DNA of 64,000 bases from contig CP051546.1 in the NCBI GenBank assembly GCA_012837155.1, positions 1,777,075 through 1,841,074 on the forward strand, given 5' to 3'. A model generated the notes under the pieces. That model made no database searches. It was not told the DNA's origin and saw only the letters and a list, made by a program, of their open reading frames with translations. The number at the start of each line of letters is the position of its first letter. The first letter of the stretch is position 1. A program made the translations under genes and the position numbers. Below, piece by piece: positions 1 to 8,825 of the stretch. The DNA is from Flavobacterium sp. Lineage in GTDB: Bacteria > Bacteroidota > Bacteroidia > Flavobacteriales > Flavobacteriaceae.

Positions 1-1762
1 CAGTATTAGTATTGTTCCCAAAAACGGACAAGAGCTAGAAGCTGTGACGAAAGCGTATGAAATCAATGAAAACATTCGTCGCAATGGGTTCAATCAAGAC
101 GAATTGGATCGGGTAGTAAGCAATCTAATCGTTGGTTTTCAAACCAGCTACCAACAAAGAGACAAGCGAGACAATGAATCTTTTATTCCAGATTATATCA
201 ACAACTTCTTGATAAACGCACCGATGCCGAGCATTGAGTTTGTGAATGATTTTGTTAAAGAAATCTTGAGTAAAGTATCTATCAAAGAAATCAATGATTT
301 ATTGAAAGACTGGTACACGACTCAAAACAGAGTGATAGTTGTTACAGGTCCTGACAAGGACAAATTCTTGAGCAAAGAGGCAATCATTGCTGTAATAGAA
401 GGGGTAGAAAACACCAAGAATTTAGATAAGTTGAAAGAGAAAGCCACCAATGTCAAATTGTTTACTCTCGATTTGAAACCTGGAAAAGTAACGGCAGTAA
501 AAAAAATCCCTCTTTTTGATGCCGAAGAGTGGACACTCTCCAATGGTGTAAAAGTGGTGTATAAAAAGAACAATTACAATCCAGGCGAATTGTTACTTAA
601 TGCCAAAAAAATGGGGGGCTTATCGCTTGTAAAAAACGAAGATTTGATTAATGCCGAGCAGTTACCTAATTATTTGTTGTCTTACGGATTAGGAGACCAC
701 GACCCGCTTACGTTTCAGCAACTTCTAACAGGAAATACAGCCGGTGTAGGCATTCAGTCTAAGCTATTATCCAATAATATTAACGGAGGAACTCAGGTTA
801 AGGATGCGGAAACCTTACTGCAATTGGTGCATTTGTTGTATGTAAAACCCCGATTTGACGAGAAAGTGCATCAGCTTATTATGCAAAAGCAATACGATGC
901 CTTGAAGCAACAAGTGATTACACCTCAAAAAATAATCCAAGATTCGGTTACCACGATTTTGAATAAGAACAATCCGAGAGTTCATTTGTTCGACAAAGCG
1001 TACTTAGATCAAATTGATTTGAAGAAAATGGAGCAACTCTATCGAGACTATTACCAAGATGCAGGAGGCTATGTTTTTTATTTTGTGGGCGATATTGATA
1101 AGGATAAACTCAAGGTTTTAGTAGAGAAATATTTAGCAACCTTGCCAGCAAATAGTCAGGCTACCCCATGGAAAGATCGAGGCGATTATTTCCCTAAAGG
1201 AATCACAAAAAAAACGATTCCAGTAGCAATGACCGAGAAGAAAGCCTTCGTGATGCTATCATACAAAAAAGAAATTCCGTATTCGGTATCGAATGCGAAT
1301 TATTTTGATTTTATTGTTTCCTCGCTTCAATTGCGCTTTACCGAAGAAGTACGAGAAAAAGCAGGAGCGGCTTATGGCGTTCAAGTAGGAGCTAATCTTC
1401 AACGGGATCCTACGGCAACGCAGTCAATCAATATTCAATACCAATGTGATCCTACCCGTGTAGAAGAGGTTAAGAAAATCATCGATGGCGAAATTCAAAA
1501 GATTATAGCCAACGGCATTCCGCAATCGGATTTTGATAAAACCATGGAAGCCAAGAAAAAACAATACGCTCAAATTCAAAAAGTAAATGGCTATTGGTTA
1601 AGTGCCTTGGTCAATTACAATTTGTACAACGAGAATATTATTGCTCCCGAGAATACCATTAATGTCACTAAAAACACAACTATGGAAGGCGTAAAACAAT
1701 TTGCTGCCACTTGGTTCCAAAATACCGACCAAGTCGAATTGACGTTTGTGCCGAAGGAATAA
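1..1762 (+). CDS. M16 family zinc peptidase (insulinase/pitrilysin type), C-terminal part, 5' end outside window
   Basis: The reading frame is open from base 2, so the GTG at 44 is not the real start and the gene begins upstream of the window. About 587 residues are visible. Near the end is a segment of the form FTEEVREKAGAAYGV (about base 1330-1385), typical of the last domain of M16 peptidases. The HxxEH zinc site belongs to the N-terminal half and is not seen here. M16 proteins of this size in Bacteroidota are usually about 900 residues, secreted or periplasmic, and degrade peptides. The next gene follows after 29 bases on the same strand. Family assignment is firm; substrate is unknown. 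Confidence 0.88.
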   Translation, partial: SISIVPKNGQELEAVTKAYEINENIRRNGFNQDELDRVVSNLIVGFQTSYQQRDKRDNESFIPDYINNFLINAPMPSIEFVNDFVKEILSKVSIKEINDLLKDWYTTQNRVIVVTGPDKDKFLSKEAIIAVIEGVENTKNLDKLKEKATNVKLFTLDLKPGKVTAVKKIPLFDAEEWTLSNGVKVVYKKNNYNPGELLLNAKKMGGLSLVKNEDLINAEQLPNYLLSYGLGDHDPLTFQQLLTGNTAGVGIQSKLLSNNINGGTQVKDAETLLQLVHLLYVKPRFDEKVHQLIMQKQYDALKQQVITPQKIIQDSVTTILNKNNPRVHLFDKAYLDQIDLKKMEQLYRDYYQDAGGYVFYFVGDIDKDKLKVLVEKYLATLPANSQATPWKDRGDYFPKGITKKTIPVAMTEKKAFVMLSYKKEIPYSVSNANYFDFIVSSLQLRFTEEVREKAGAAYGVQVGANLQRDPTATQSINIQYQCDPTRVEEVKKIIDGEIQKIIANGIPQSDFDKTMEAKKKQYAQIQKVNGYWLSALVNYNLYNENIIAPENTINVTKNTTMEGVKQFAATWFQNTDQVELTFVPKE

Positions 1763-1791
1763 TTTAATGACCCCAAATTTTACAATTAAAA

Positions 1792-2376
1792 ATGAAAACA
1801 ATGAAAAGAATTTCTGTAAGTCTTTTACTTGCTGGACTAGTGCTAACTTCTTGTAGCAAAGAGGAAACAATATCATTATCTGAAAAAGAAGCTGCGGCTC
1901 AATTTCAATCGGCTTTGGATAATGCAACAACTAAAGAAAGCACAACAGCTTCTACTACGGGAACTGTAATTTCAACGGCTAATTATTCTAAAGTTTCAGT
2001 TAATTATGTAGGAGCGAAAGCCTACAGTTACACCTCTAGTGGTACATATACCCAAAAATCGACTGGTGATTTTATCAAAGATTCAGGAACAATTCGTTCG
2101 GCTGGATTAACAGGAAAAGGACATGTTTTTGATATTAGTTTTCCCGACACTAAAATTAAAGTAAATACAAATTATACACTTGATTTGAATAAAGGAACCG
2201 CTATTCTGGCCAATCCAACAGATCAAGATTCGTATGTGTACCGATTAACTACTGGAACCGTTGCCTTTACAACCATTAGCGAAAATAGCATTGTAGGAGA
2301 GATTACAGGAACATTCAAAAGATTTTCGGGAGGACAAGTTTCTCAAGGAAAAATCACTTTTGAATTTTCAAAATAG
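1792..2376 (+). CDS. Small secreted lipoprotein of unknown function
   Basis: 194 residues. The N-terminus is a lipoprotein signal with a hydrophobic stretch ending in VLTSCSKEE, so the mature protein should start at the Cys near residue 21 and be lipid-anchored in the envelope. The rest is rich in Thr, Ser, Gly and short beta-type strands, with no recognised catalytic motif. Translation could start at the first ATG or at the second one three codons later. It lies 29 bases after the peptidase gene and is followed by a strong terminator at 2422, so the two are probably co-transcribed. Function not recognised. Confidence 0.8.
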   Translation: MKTMKRISVSLLLAGLVLTSCSKEETISLSEKEAAAQFQSALDNATTKESTTASTTGTVISTANYSKVSVNYVGAKAYSYTSSGTYTQKSTGDFIKDSGTIRSAGLTGKGHVFDISFPDTKIKVNTNYTLDLNKGTAILANPTDQDSYVYRLTTGTVAFTTISENSIVGEITGTFKRFSGGQVSQGKITFEFSK

Positions 2377-2421
2377 TATTTCTAAAATTTTAACTTTTGA
2401 ATTAGTTAATTTTGTTGACTT

Positions 2422-2452
2422 AACCGCTTTGGAAACAAGGCGGTTTTGTTTT
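2422..2452 (+). terminator. Rho-independent terminator after the lipoprotein gene
   Basis: A 10-bp stem (2422-2431 with 2436-2445, one G-T pair) is closed by a GAAA tetraloop and followed by a T-rich run. It lies 45 bases after the lipoprotein stop codon. Confidence 0.85.
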
Positions 2453-2565
2453 AAAAAGTGAAAGCACTTCTAGAACGATAGTCATGTGTTTTGATGGTTG
2501 CAAAGTAAAAATTGACAAAAAAAACGCTATCCTTCGGTTTAAGAGCACTTAAAATGGATAAGCAG

Positions 2566-2603
2566 AAAACCGTCTCAGAATTGAATAATGAGACGGTTTT
2601 TTT
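2566..2603 (+). terminator. Second strong hairpin terminator
   Basis: A 12-bp stem (2566-2577 with 2589-2600, core ACCGTCTCA) is followed by T residues on the plus strand and preceded by A residues, so it could act in both directions. The 2453-2565 stretch before it holds no gene I can support. Confidence 0.75.
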
Positions 2604-2666
2604 AAGGTAAAATCGTAGCCGATTTTATTTTGTTTAATAGGTATAGGCGTTTAGGTCGCAATAGAT

Positions 2667-2674
2667 TATTTTTG
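2667..2674 (+). promoter_or_regulatory. -7 box (TATTTTTG) of the type A transposase
   Basis: It matches the Bacteroidota TAnnTTTG -7 motif and ends only 4 bases before the ATG at 2679. If transcription starts the usual 5-8 bases downstream, the mRNA would be leaderless or nearly so. Confidence 0.55.
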
Positions 2675-2678
2675 CCAA

Positions 2679-3578
2679 ATGGCAGATTCAAATATTTTCA
2701 GAGGTGTGAATTCGATAAAATTTAATCAACGATTTAAAGACGATAATGATTGTTTAGATTATCTTTCTCAAATAAAATGGGAAAATGGTTTTGTTTGTAA
2801 AAGATGTCAAAACGATAAATTTTGTAACGGTAAAAATCCATATAATAGAAGATGTACTAAATGTAGATATGATGAAAGTCCAACAACAGGGACTATGTTG
2901 GAAAAACTAAAATTTTCAATATTGATTGCGTTTCATATCGTCTTTAAAATAAGTACAAAGAAAAAAGGAATGTCTTCTTTGGAGTTGAGTTCCGAGTTTG
3001 AACTTCGACAAAAAACATGTTGGTCTTTTAAATTAAAGATACAACAAGCTATGAAAAGTAGTCTTAATTACCCATTAACAGGGACAATTCACGTTGACGA
3101 GTTTATGGTTGGTGGTCCAGAAGAAGATAAAAGAGGCAGAAGTAAAGGATTAAAAAAGCTTATTGTTCTAGCTGTTGAAGTTTTAGATGATGGAGTTGGT
3201 AGAGCTTATGCTGAAGTTATTGAGCATTCTTCTGCAAATGAATTAGGTGCTTTTCTGAGAAAATATATTTCAAAAGAAGCAACTATAATTACAGATAAAT
3301 GGAGGGGATATAGTCCACTAAAAAAAGAGTTTCCGAATCTAAAACAACTAGATTCTAATGATGGGAAAAACTTTAAAGAGTTACATATTCATATAATGAA
3401 CATCAAAGGTTGGCTCAGAGGAATACATCATCATTGTAGTAAAGAACATATACAAGATTATCTGAATGAATATCATTTTAGATACAATAGAAGGTCAAAT
3501 ATGGATACAATATTCAATGTGTTGGTCAAAAGAATGGTCAAAAACGATAAAATATCAACAAAATCAAGTGTGGCTTAA
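2679..3578 (+). CDS. IS1595-family (ISXO2-like) transposase
   Basis: 299 residues, intact. An N-terminal zinc ribbon carries two CxxC pairs (CKRC and CTKC, about residues 40-66). The ISXO2-like catalytic domain follows, with acidic residues in HVDEFMVGG (about 140) and TDKWRGY (about 207), then the IHIMNIKGWLRGIHHH segment characteristic of the IS1595 DDE/DDNK core. It is about 75-80% identical by eye to the transposase at 55238. The gene fills the element and ends 13 bases from the right end. Confidence 0.93.
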   Translation: MADSNIFRGVNSIKFNQRFKDDNDCLDYLSQIKWENGFVCKRCQNDKFCNGKNPYNRRCTKCRYDESPTTGTMLEKLKFSILIAFHIVFKISTKKKGMSSLELSSEFELRQKTCWSFKLKIQQAMKSSLNYPLTGTIHVDEFMVGGPEEDKRGRSKGLKKLIVLAVEVLDDGVGRAYAEVIEHSSANELGAFLRKYISKEATIITDKWRGYSPLKKEFPNLKQLDSNDGKNFKELHIHIMNIKGWLRGIHHHCSKEHIQDYLNEYHFRYNRRSNMDTIFNVLVKRMVKNDKISTKSSVA

Positions 3579-3601
3579 ACGCCTATACCTATTGTTTAAA
3601 T

Positions 3602-4825
3602 TTAAACGCCTAGATTCTTGCGCTCTAGCAGTGCCATATAAAAGCCATCGAAACCAGATTCAGAGGCTAATATTTTTTGTTCTTTTATGAAATCAAATTG
3701 TTGTCCAATAGCTGTGGTTAGGAATTTTTTAACTTGTTCTTGATTTTCCGAAGGGAGAATAGAGCAAGTGGCATACACTAATTTTCCTCCAGGCTTTACA
3801 ATTTTAGAATAATTTTCTAAAACTTCGGCTTGTACTTTTCGGATATTTTCGATGAATTCAGGTTTTAACTTCCATTTGGCATCAGGGTTTCTTTTGAGGA
3901 CTCCCAATCCGCTACACGGGGCATCTATTAAAACTCTATCGGCTTTTTCATGTAGTTTTTTGATAACTTTTGTTGTGTCGATAATACGGTATTCTATGTT
4001 GAAAGCACCATCTCTTTTGGCTCTCAATTTCAGTTGTTTCAATTTGCTTTCATACAAATCCATGGCAATTAGCTGTCCCTTGTTTTGCATTAGCGCAGCA
4101 ATATGAAGTGTTTTTCCCCCTGCACCTGCACAGGTGTCAACCACTCGCATACCGGGTTTTACATCAAGGAAAGCGGCGACAAGTTGCGAATTAGCGTCTT
4201 GAACTTCGAAAAAACCTTGTTTAAAAGCATCTGTCATAAAAACATTAGCTCTTTCTTTTAATACTAAGGCATCGGGTTGCTCCTTCAAATATTCGGTTTC
4301 AATGTTCAAGTCCATCAATAGGGCTCTTAGCTGTTCTTTGGTTGTTTTTAGGGTGTTTACTCTAAGGATTACTTTGGCGGGTTGGTTTTGAGCTGCAATT
4401 TCGGTTGTCCAAATTTTTTCGCCTAATTCTTTCACGCCTAATTCGTCCATCCAATCTGGGATAGATTCTCTCAAAGTTCTAATTTTTGAAAGTTCGTCAA
4501 AACGTCCTTTTATTTTTCGTTCAGGAGTTCCTTCAAGTTGACGCCAATCGGGGATAGGGTAGCCTCTTAAAACCGCCCAAACAGAGAACATTCGCCACAA
4601 ATTGTCTCTGTCGAAAGGTTCTTTTACTTCAGCTATTTCAGCATATAGTCTTTTCCATCTCACTATTTCGTAGATGGTTTCGGCAACAAATTTTCTATCG
4701 GAACTTCCCCAACGTTTATCTTTTTTTAGGGCTCTCGCCACCACTTTATCTGCATATTCTCCTTCGTTGAAAATCGCATTTAGTGAATCTATGGTGGTGT
4801 AAACTAAATTTCTGTGTAATCTCAT
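3602..4825 (-). CDS. rsmB: RsmB/NOP family 16S rRNA (cytosine-C5) methyltransferase
   Basis: 407 residues from the chosen start. An upstream ATG at 4945 would add a 40-residue tail running into the IS1182 end, so the ATG at 4825 (MRLHRNL) is preferred. The SAM-binding loop VDTCAGAGGKT is near residue 228. The two catalytic cysteines are in PCSG (about 303) and ATCS (about 351), as expected for RNA m5C methyltransferases. The N-terminal third fits the NusB-like RNA-binding region. Two ISs flank the gene: one just beyond the stop and one 79 bases upstream of the start, so native promoter elements may have been displaced. Confidence 0.9.
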   Translation of the reverse strand: MRLHRNLVYTTIDSLNAIFNEGEYADKVVARALKKDKRWGSSDRKFVAETIYEIVRWKRLYAEIAEVKEPFDRDNLWRMFSVWAVLRGYPIPDWRQLEGTPERKIKGRFDELSKIRTLRESIPDWMDELGVKELGEKIWTTEIAAQNQPAKVILRVNTLKTTKEQLRALLMDLNIETEYLKEQPDALVLKERANVFMTDAFKQGFFEVQDANSQLVAAFLDVKPGMRVVDTCAGAGGKTLHIAALMQNKGQLIAMDLYESKLKQLKLRAKRDGAFNIEYRIIDTTKVIKKLHEKADRVLIDAPCSGLGVLKRNPDAKWKLKPEFIENIRKVQAEVLENYSKIVKPGGKLVYATCSILPSENQEQVKKFLTTAIGQQFDFIKEQKILASESGFDGFYMALLERKNLGV

Positions 4826-4963
4826 TTTGAATAATTGAGGTGCAAAGGTACTATTAAATGATGGAAAGTTTATTTTAAATTTTACCGCAAAAAAAAAACA
4901 CCTTTTGAAGGGAGGGTACTGAAAAACATCACTTATTTTGATCAACGTTCTTTTTTAGATATT

Positions 4964-5014
4964 AAAAAACCGCTTATAACAGGATTTTAAGCATCCGTTA
5001 TAAGCGGTTTTATT
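4964..5014 (-). terminator. Terminator downstream of the IS1182 transposase
   Basis: A 14-15-bp stem (4966-4980 with 4997-5010, core ACCGCTTATAAC) with a small inner GGA/TCC pairing, T-rich on both sides and so probably bidirectional. It lies inside the IS, about 90 bases after the transposase stop. Confidence 0.8.
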
Positions 5015-5103
5015 TTTGTAACTGTTTTTTATTGTTGATTGTATGTGTCTGTTTTTGACTTATACAGGTTCATTTGGTAAAATGCACGTGTAGATTACAT
5101 TTT

Positions 5104-6552
5104 CTACATTAATTTGAGTATTCTTTTTAAGTTGACTGTAAAAATTGCTATTGCACCTTGCATTTGCATATTGGTAATACCGTATGATATTGCTCTATCA
5201 TAACCGTGTATATTTTTTAACTCGCTATTTTTAGCTTCTATCTTGTATCGATGTTTTGCTTTTTCTTTGTAATATTCTGTTTCTTGAAAAGCCATTTGGT
5301 CTTGATGCAATTCTGATTTTATGGATACCGAATACGTTTTTGTCTTGGCTCCATCTTTATAACAACCTTCCTTTAAAGGGCAATGCTTGCATTTTTCGAC
5401 ATCAAAATAGTAAGTATCTACTTGATTTACCCCGACATCTTTAGTGCCTTGGCGCGCTTTTCGTATTGCTAAATGCCCTGCTGGGCAAACAAACCTATCG
5501 GCATCTTTATTGTAATCAAATTTATCTTCATCTTTCCTAAAGCCTTGGGTTATAGATGGATTTAGACGCGCTACTATTTTTATGTTTTGTTCAGTTGTAA
5601 TTTTAAGATTCTCTTTTCCAGAATAAGCTCCGTCGCCAATAATGGTATCTACATCAACTCCGTTTTCTTGACTGATTTCTAAAAGTTTAGGTAATTCTGG
5701 ACCATCGCCTTTTTCTCCAGATGTAACTACAGCCGCGGTAATGATGCGCTCTTCGGTCATAGCCAAATGAGTTTTGTAGCCAAAAAAGGAACTCTCGGCA
5801 GATTTATGACCTATTTTTGCATCGGTATCTTTGGATAGGGTTAAATTTTCTTGAGTGTCTTCTACGGTTTCTTTTAGCAGATTTAATTTTTCCTTCACAG
5901 CGGGTATTGAACTTATAGACGGCTCATTTTCTATGCGTTTTTCTAACTCTTTGCAATAAGCCAGCTCCTTTTCTAAATCATTGTCGGTATTTTTTTTGGG
6001 CATACGTTCTTTGAATTGGTCGTCAAAGGTGTATACTGTTTTTCGAAGTAACTTGGAGCGTTCTCTCAATACATCGATGGCTAAAAACGGATTAGATCTT
6101 GATAAAGTATGTGTGGCATCAACAATAATAGACTTAGAACGGATGATGCCTTTTTCAATAGCTATGGTTACCGTTTTGTTTATCAACAGATTTAACAAGT
6201 CGGTGTCTTTCAAACGTAGTTTTCTGAATTTGGTCAACGAACTCGGATTAATAACATCGTCTTCTGGATTCATATCCAAAAAATATTTAAAGGACATATC
6301 GTAACGCGAACGTTCCACTACATCAACATCGGAAACGGTGTAAATTGTTTTAAGAAGCAAATACTTGAACATACGAACGGGACTTTCTGCCATACGTCCA
6401 TTATTGGTGCAGTATTTATTTAACAACTCATCGTAGATAAATGAAAAGTCTATCAAATCGTTAATTTTTCTCAAAAGATTATTCCTTGGAATAATTAAAT
6501 CATATAAAGAGGAATGCTCGCTGAACTGTATTGTTTGTTGCTGTACTAACAT
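5104..6552 (-). CDS. IS1182-family transposase
   Basis: 482 residues, intact. The N-terminal region (about 20-110) resembles the DUF772 domain of IS4/IS5/IS1182 transposases. Catalytic acidic residues are visible in IVDATHTLS (about 142) and IIGDGAYSGKENL (about 307), with the final Glu near EAKNSELKNIHGYDRA. A four-Cys segment (CPAG, CKHCPLKEGC, about 360-400) is typical of IS1182 proteins. A TATATTTA box lies just inside the upstream hairpin at 6587. Family assignment is firm. Confidence 0.93.
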   Translation of the reverse strand: MLVQQQTIQFSEHSSLYDLIIPRNNLLRKINDLIDFSFIYDELLNKYCTNNGRMAESPVRMFKYLLLKTIYTVSDVDVVERSRYDMSFKYFLDMNPEDDVINPSSLTKFRKLRLKDTDLLNLLINKTVTIAIEKGIIRSKSIIVDATHTLSRSNPFLAIDVLRERSKLLRKTVYTFDDQFKERMPKKNTDNDLEKELAYCKELEKRIENEPSISSIPAVKEKLNLLKETVEDTQENLTLSKDTDAKIGHKSAESSFFGYKTHLAMTEERIITAAVVTSGEKGDGPELPKLLEISQENGVDVDTIIGDGAYSGKENLKITTEQNIKIVARLNPSITQGFRKDEDKFDYNKDADRFVCPAGHLAIRKARQGTKDVGVNQVDTYYFDVEKCKHCPLKEGCYKDGAKTKTYSVSIKSELHQDQMAFQETEYYKEKAKHRYKIEAKNSELKNIHGYDRAISYGITNMQMQGAIAIFTVNLKRILKLM

Positions 6553-6586
6553 GTAAAAACCTTATAATTACAGCTAAATATACCAA

Positions 6587-6622
6587 AAAAGGAGTAGAAA
6601 TCCTAAGCTTTCTACTCCTTTT
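6587..6622 (-). terminator. Hairpin upstream of the IS1182 transposase
   Basis: A 14-bp stem (6587-6600 with 6609-6622, core GGAGTAGAAA) with an 8-base loop. Read leftwards it ends in a run of T, so it should stop transcripts entering from yebC before they reach the transposase. Confidence 0.75.
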
Positions 6623-6706
6623 ATTTATCAATTTATTCGAAAAAAGACTTTTTCAGTACCCTCTTTGAAGGGCGTTCTTTTTGTATGTAGTCATCAATTC
6701 GATTTT

Positions 6707-7416
6707 TTATTCTTCCATCGTGTGATATACGTTCATAACATCATCATCTTCTTCTAATTTTTCGATTAGTTTTTCTACATCGGCAATTTCTGCTTCTGTT
6801 AGCTTTTTAGTTATTTGTGGAATTCTTTCAAAGCCAGAAGAAAGGATTTCAAGTTTGCGGTTTTCTAATTCTTTTTGTATTGTTCCAAAACTACCAAAAG
6901 GGGCATAAATCAGAATCCCATCCTCATCTTCAAAAACTTCCTCGGCACCAAAATCTATTAATTCCAACTCCAATTCTTCTGGGTCGATACCATTAGCCGA
7001 AATTCTAAAATTACAGGTATGGTCGAACATAAATTCTACTGAACCTTGCGTTCCCATTGTCCCATTGCATTTATTGAAATAACTTCTCACGTTAGCAACA
7101 GTTCTATTGTTATTGTCTGTGGCGGTTTCAACTAGAATTGCAATTCCGTGTGGAGCATAACCTTCAAATAATACTTCTTTATAGTTGGCGGTATCTTTGT
7201 CGGTTGCTTTTTTAATAGCGCGTTCCACATTTTCTTTGGGCATATTTACCGCCTTTGAATTTTGGATTACGGCTCTTAATCTTGAATTAGCTTCAGGATT
7301 GGGACCGCCTTCTTTACGGCCATTACAATATCTTTACCTATTCGGGTAAATGCTTTGGCCATTGCTGACCAGCGTTTCATTTTTCTTCCTTTTCTAAATT
7401 CGAATGCTCTTCCCAT
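6707..7416 (-). CDS. yebC: YebC/PmpR family protein (TACO1-like), with an apparent frameshift
   Basis: Proteins of this family help ribosomes through polyproline stretches or act as DNA-binding regulators. The frame from 6707 to 7243 encodes residues [13 protein letters not shown] to the end, without the conserved start. The missing start is in another frame: from ATG 7416 it reads [19 protein letters not shown] as in YebC. Adding one base to the T run at 7313-7315 joins them ([17 protein letters not shown]). This looks like a homopolymer indel. Its natural neighbour downstream is rsmB, now separated by IS1182. Confidence 0.88.
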
Positions 7417-7538
7417 TACTAATTTTTTTATTTCTAAAATCAAAAATCGTTAATCATTTTTTCAACGAGCAAAAATAACTTTTTCAATAGGATTTACAAA
7501 ATCCAATTTTAAACTTCAATTTTTTCTTTGAATTTTTT

Positions 7539-8621
7539 CTATTTCTTGTAAAAAGGCAATTTTACCACTTTAGCGGGAACATCATTTTTTCGGATTCGAA
7601 TAAAAATTTCACTATCTATTTTGCTGTTTTCGGTAGTTACATATCCTAAGCCTATGCCCACATTCATTGATGGCGACATGGTTCCCGATGTTACGATGCC
7701 AATACCATTTCCTAAAGCATCTACAATTTCATAATCATGTCTTGGTACGGCGCGTTCTTGCATTTCGAATGCTACTAATTTTTTAGAAACACCGTCTTCT
7801 TTTTGCTTTTTTAAGGCTTCAGAATTAGTGAATTCTTTGGTAAATTTTGTAATCCATCCTAAGCCCGCTTCTAATGGAGATGTGGTATCATTGATGTCAT
7901 TTCCATACAGGCAAAATCCCATTTCTAATCGCAAAGTATCCCGTGCCGCAAGACCAATTGGTTTGATTCCGAATGCTGCACCAGCTTCAAAAACAGTATT
8001 CCAAATTTGTTCGACATCTTCATTCTTACAATAAATTTCGAATCCTCCAGAACCGGTATATCCTGTTGCCGAGATGATTACGTTGTCAATTCCTGCAAAA
8101 TCAGCCACTTCAAAATGGTAGTATTGAATAGAAGATAAATCTATCGATGACAAGGGTTGCATCGCTTGGACTGCTTTAGGTCCTTGAATCGCCAAGAGAG
8201 AATAATCATCCGAAAGGTTTCGCATTTCAACATCCATAGTATTGTGCGCGGCTATCCAATTCCAATCTTTATCAATGTTTGAAGCATTTACAACTAATAA
8301 ATATTGCTCATCCTTCATTTTGTAAATAATTAAATCGTCTACAATTCCTCCGTCATTGTTGGGTAAACAAGAGTATTGTGCTTTTCCAATGGTTAAAGTA
8401 GCGGCATCATTCGATGTCACTTTTTGAATCAAAGCTAGTGCATTTGCTCCTGTCAACAAGAATTCGCCCATGTGAGAAACATCAAAAACGCCCACGCCAT
8501 TGCGAACCACTTCGTGTTCAATATTTACGCCCTCATATAGGATGGGCATATTGTATCCAGCAAACGGAAGCATTTTTGCTCCCAAACTTTCGTGTATGTG
8601 TGTTAGTGCAGTATTTTTCAT
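7539..8621 (-). CDS. gcvT: Glycine cleavage system T protein (aminomethyltransferase)
   Basis: 360 residues, the usual length for GcvT, intact. It transfers the methylene group from the H-protein-bound intermediate to tetrahydrofolate and releases ammonia. Recognisable parts are the start ([15 protein letters not shown]), FDVSHMGEF near residue 47, and [11 protein letters not shown] with [13 protein letters not shown] (about 190-235) in the folate-binding region. It reads away from the M1 peptidase gene with a 200-base gap. glyA, which uses the same one-carbon pool, is at 52784. Confidence 0.95.
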   Translation of the reverse strand: MKNTALTHIHESLGAKMLPFAGYNMPILYEGVNIEHEVVRNGVGVFDVSHMGEFLLTGANALALIQKVTSNDAATLTIGKAQYSCLPNNDGGIVDDLIIYKMKDEQYLLVVNASNIDKDWNWIAAHNTMDVEMRNLSDDYSLLAIQGPKAVQAMQPLSSIDLSSIQYYHFEVADFAGIDNVIISATGYTGSGGFEIYCKNEDVEQIWNTVFEAGAAFGIKPIGLAARDTLRLEMGFCLYGNDINDTTSPLEAGLGWITKFTKEFTNSEALKKQKEDGVSKKLVAFEMQERAVPRHDYEIVDALGNGIGIVTSGTMSPSMNVGIGLGYVTTENSKIDSEIFIRIRKNDVPAKVVKLPFYKK

Positions 8622-8768
8622 TGTAGATTTTGTATAAAAATTGAGTGCAAATTTATCTCTTTTTTATGAAGTGGCAATGCTGATAAACGTTGAAATATAG
8701 AGAAAAAGGATTTGTATTAAAAAATTTTTGAAAGCAAATTGCAAGTCAAAAGAATCTAGATTTGAGAT

Positions 8769-8809
8769 AAAAAATCCCCAAATAGGTAGTGCTATTTGGG
8801 GATTTTTTT
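8769..8809 (-). terminator. Terminator of the M1 peptidase gene
   Basis: A 14-bp stem (8772-8785 with 8792-8805, core AATCCCCAAATAG) with a short loop and A/T runs on both sides. It begins 17 bases after the peptidase stop codon. Confidence 0.85.
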
Positions 8810-8825
8810 ATAGAAAAAACAAGGA

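Larger units (their letters stand above)
2638..3591 (+). mobile_element. IS1595-family insertion sequence (type A), 954 bp
   Basis: The inverted ends read TAGGTATAGGCGTTTA inward from each side (2638 and 3591). An 8-bp target duplication TTGTTTAA lies at 2630-2637 and 3592-3599, the size expected for IS1595. The element carries one transposase gene. It sits immediately after the 3' end of rsmB. It is related to, but distinct from, the two copies at 30418 and 55196, whose ends read TAGGTATAAGCGTTTAG. Confidence 0.93.
4912..6663 (-). mobile_element. IS1182-family insertion sequence, 1752 bp
   Basis: Perfect 15-bp inverted ends, GAGGGTACTGAAAAA read inward from 4912 and from 6663. An 8-bp duplication TTTGAAGG flanks it at 4904-4911 and 6664-6671. 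It carries one transposase gene plus a hairpin on each side of that gene. It is inserted between yebC and rsmB, both of which read leftwards. Confidence 0.92.

Noticed and set aside
322-573. Antisense ORF within the M16 peptidase gene (and many similar ORFs opposite rsmB, gcvT, the M1 peptidase, clc, glmM, argF', argG, glyA and arginase)
   Set aside because: They lie opposite well-supported coding regions, have no recognisable motifs and follow from the codon use of the real gene.
4826-4945. N-terminal extension of rsmB from an ATG at 4945
   Set aside because: The added 40 residues are translated from the IS1182 end and promoter region and are unlike RsmB; the ATG at 4825 fits the family.
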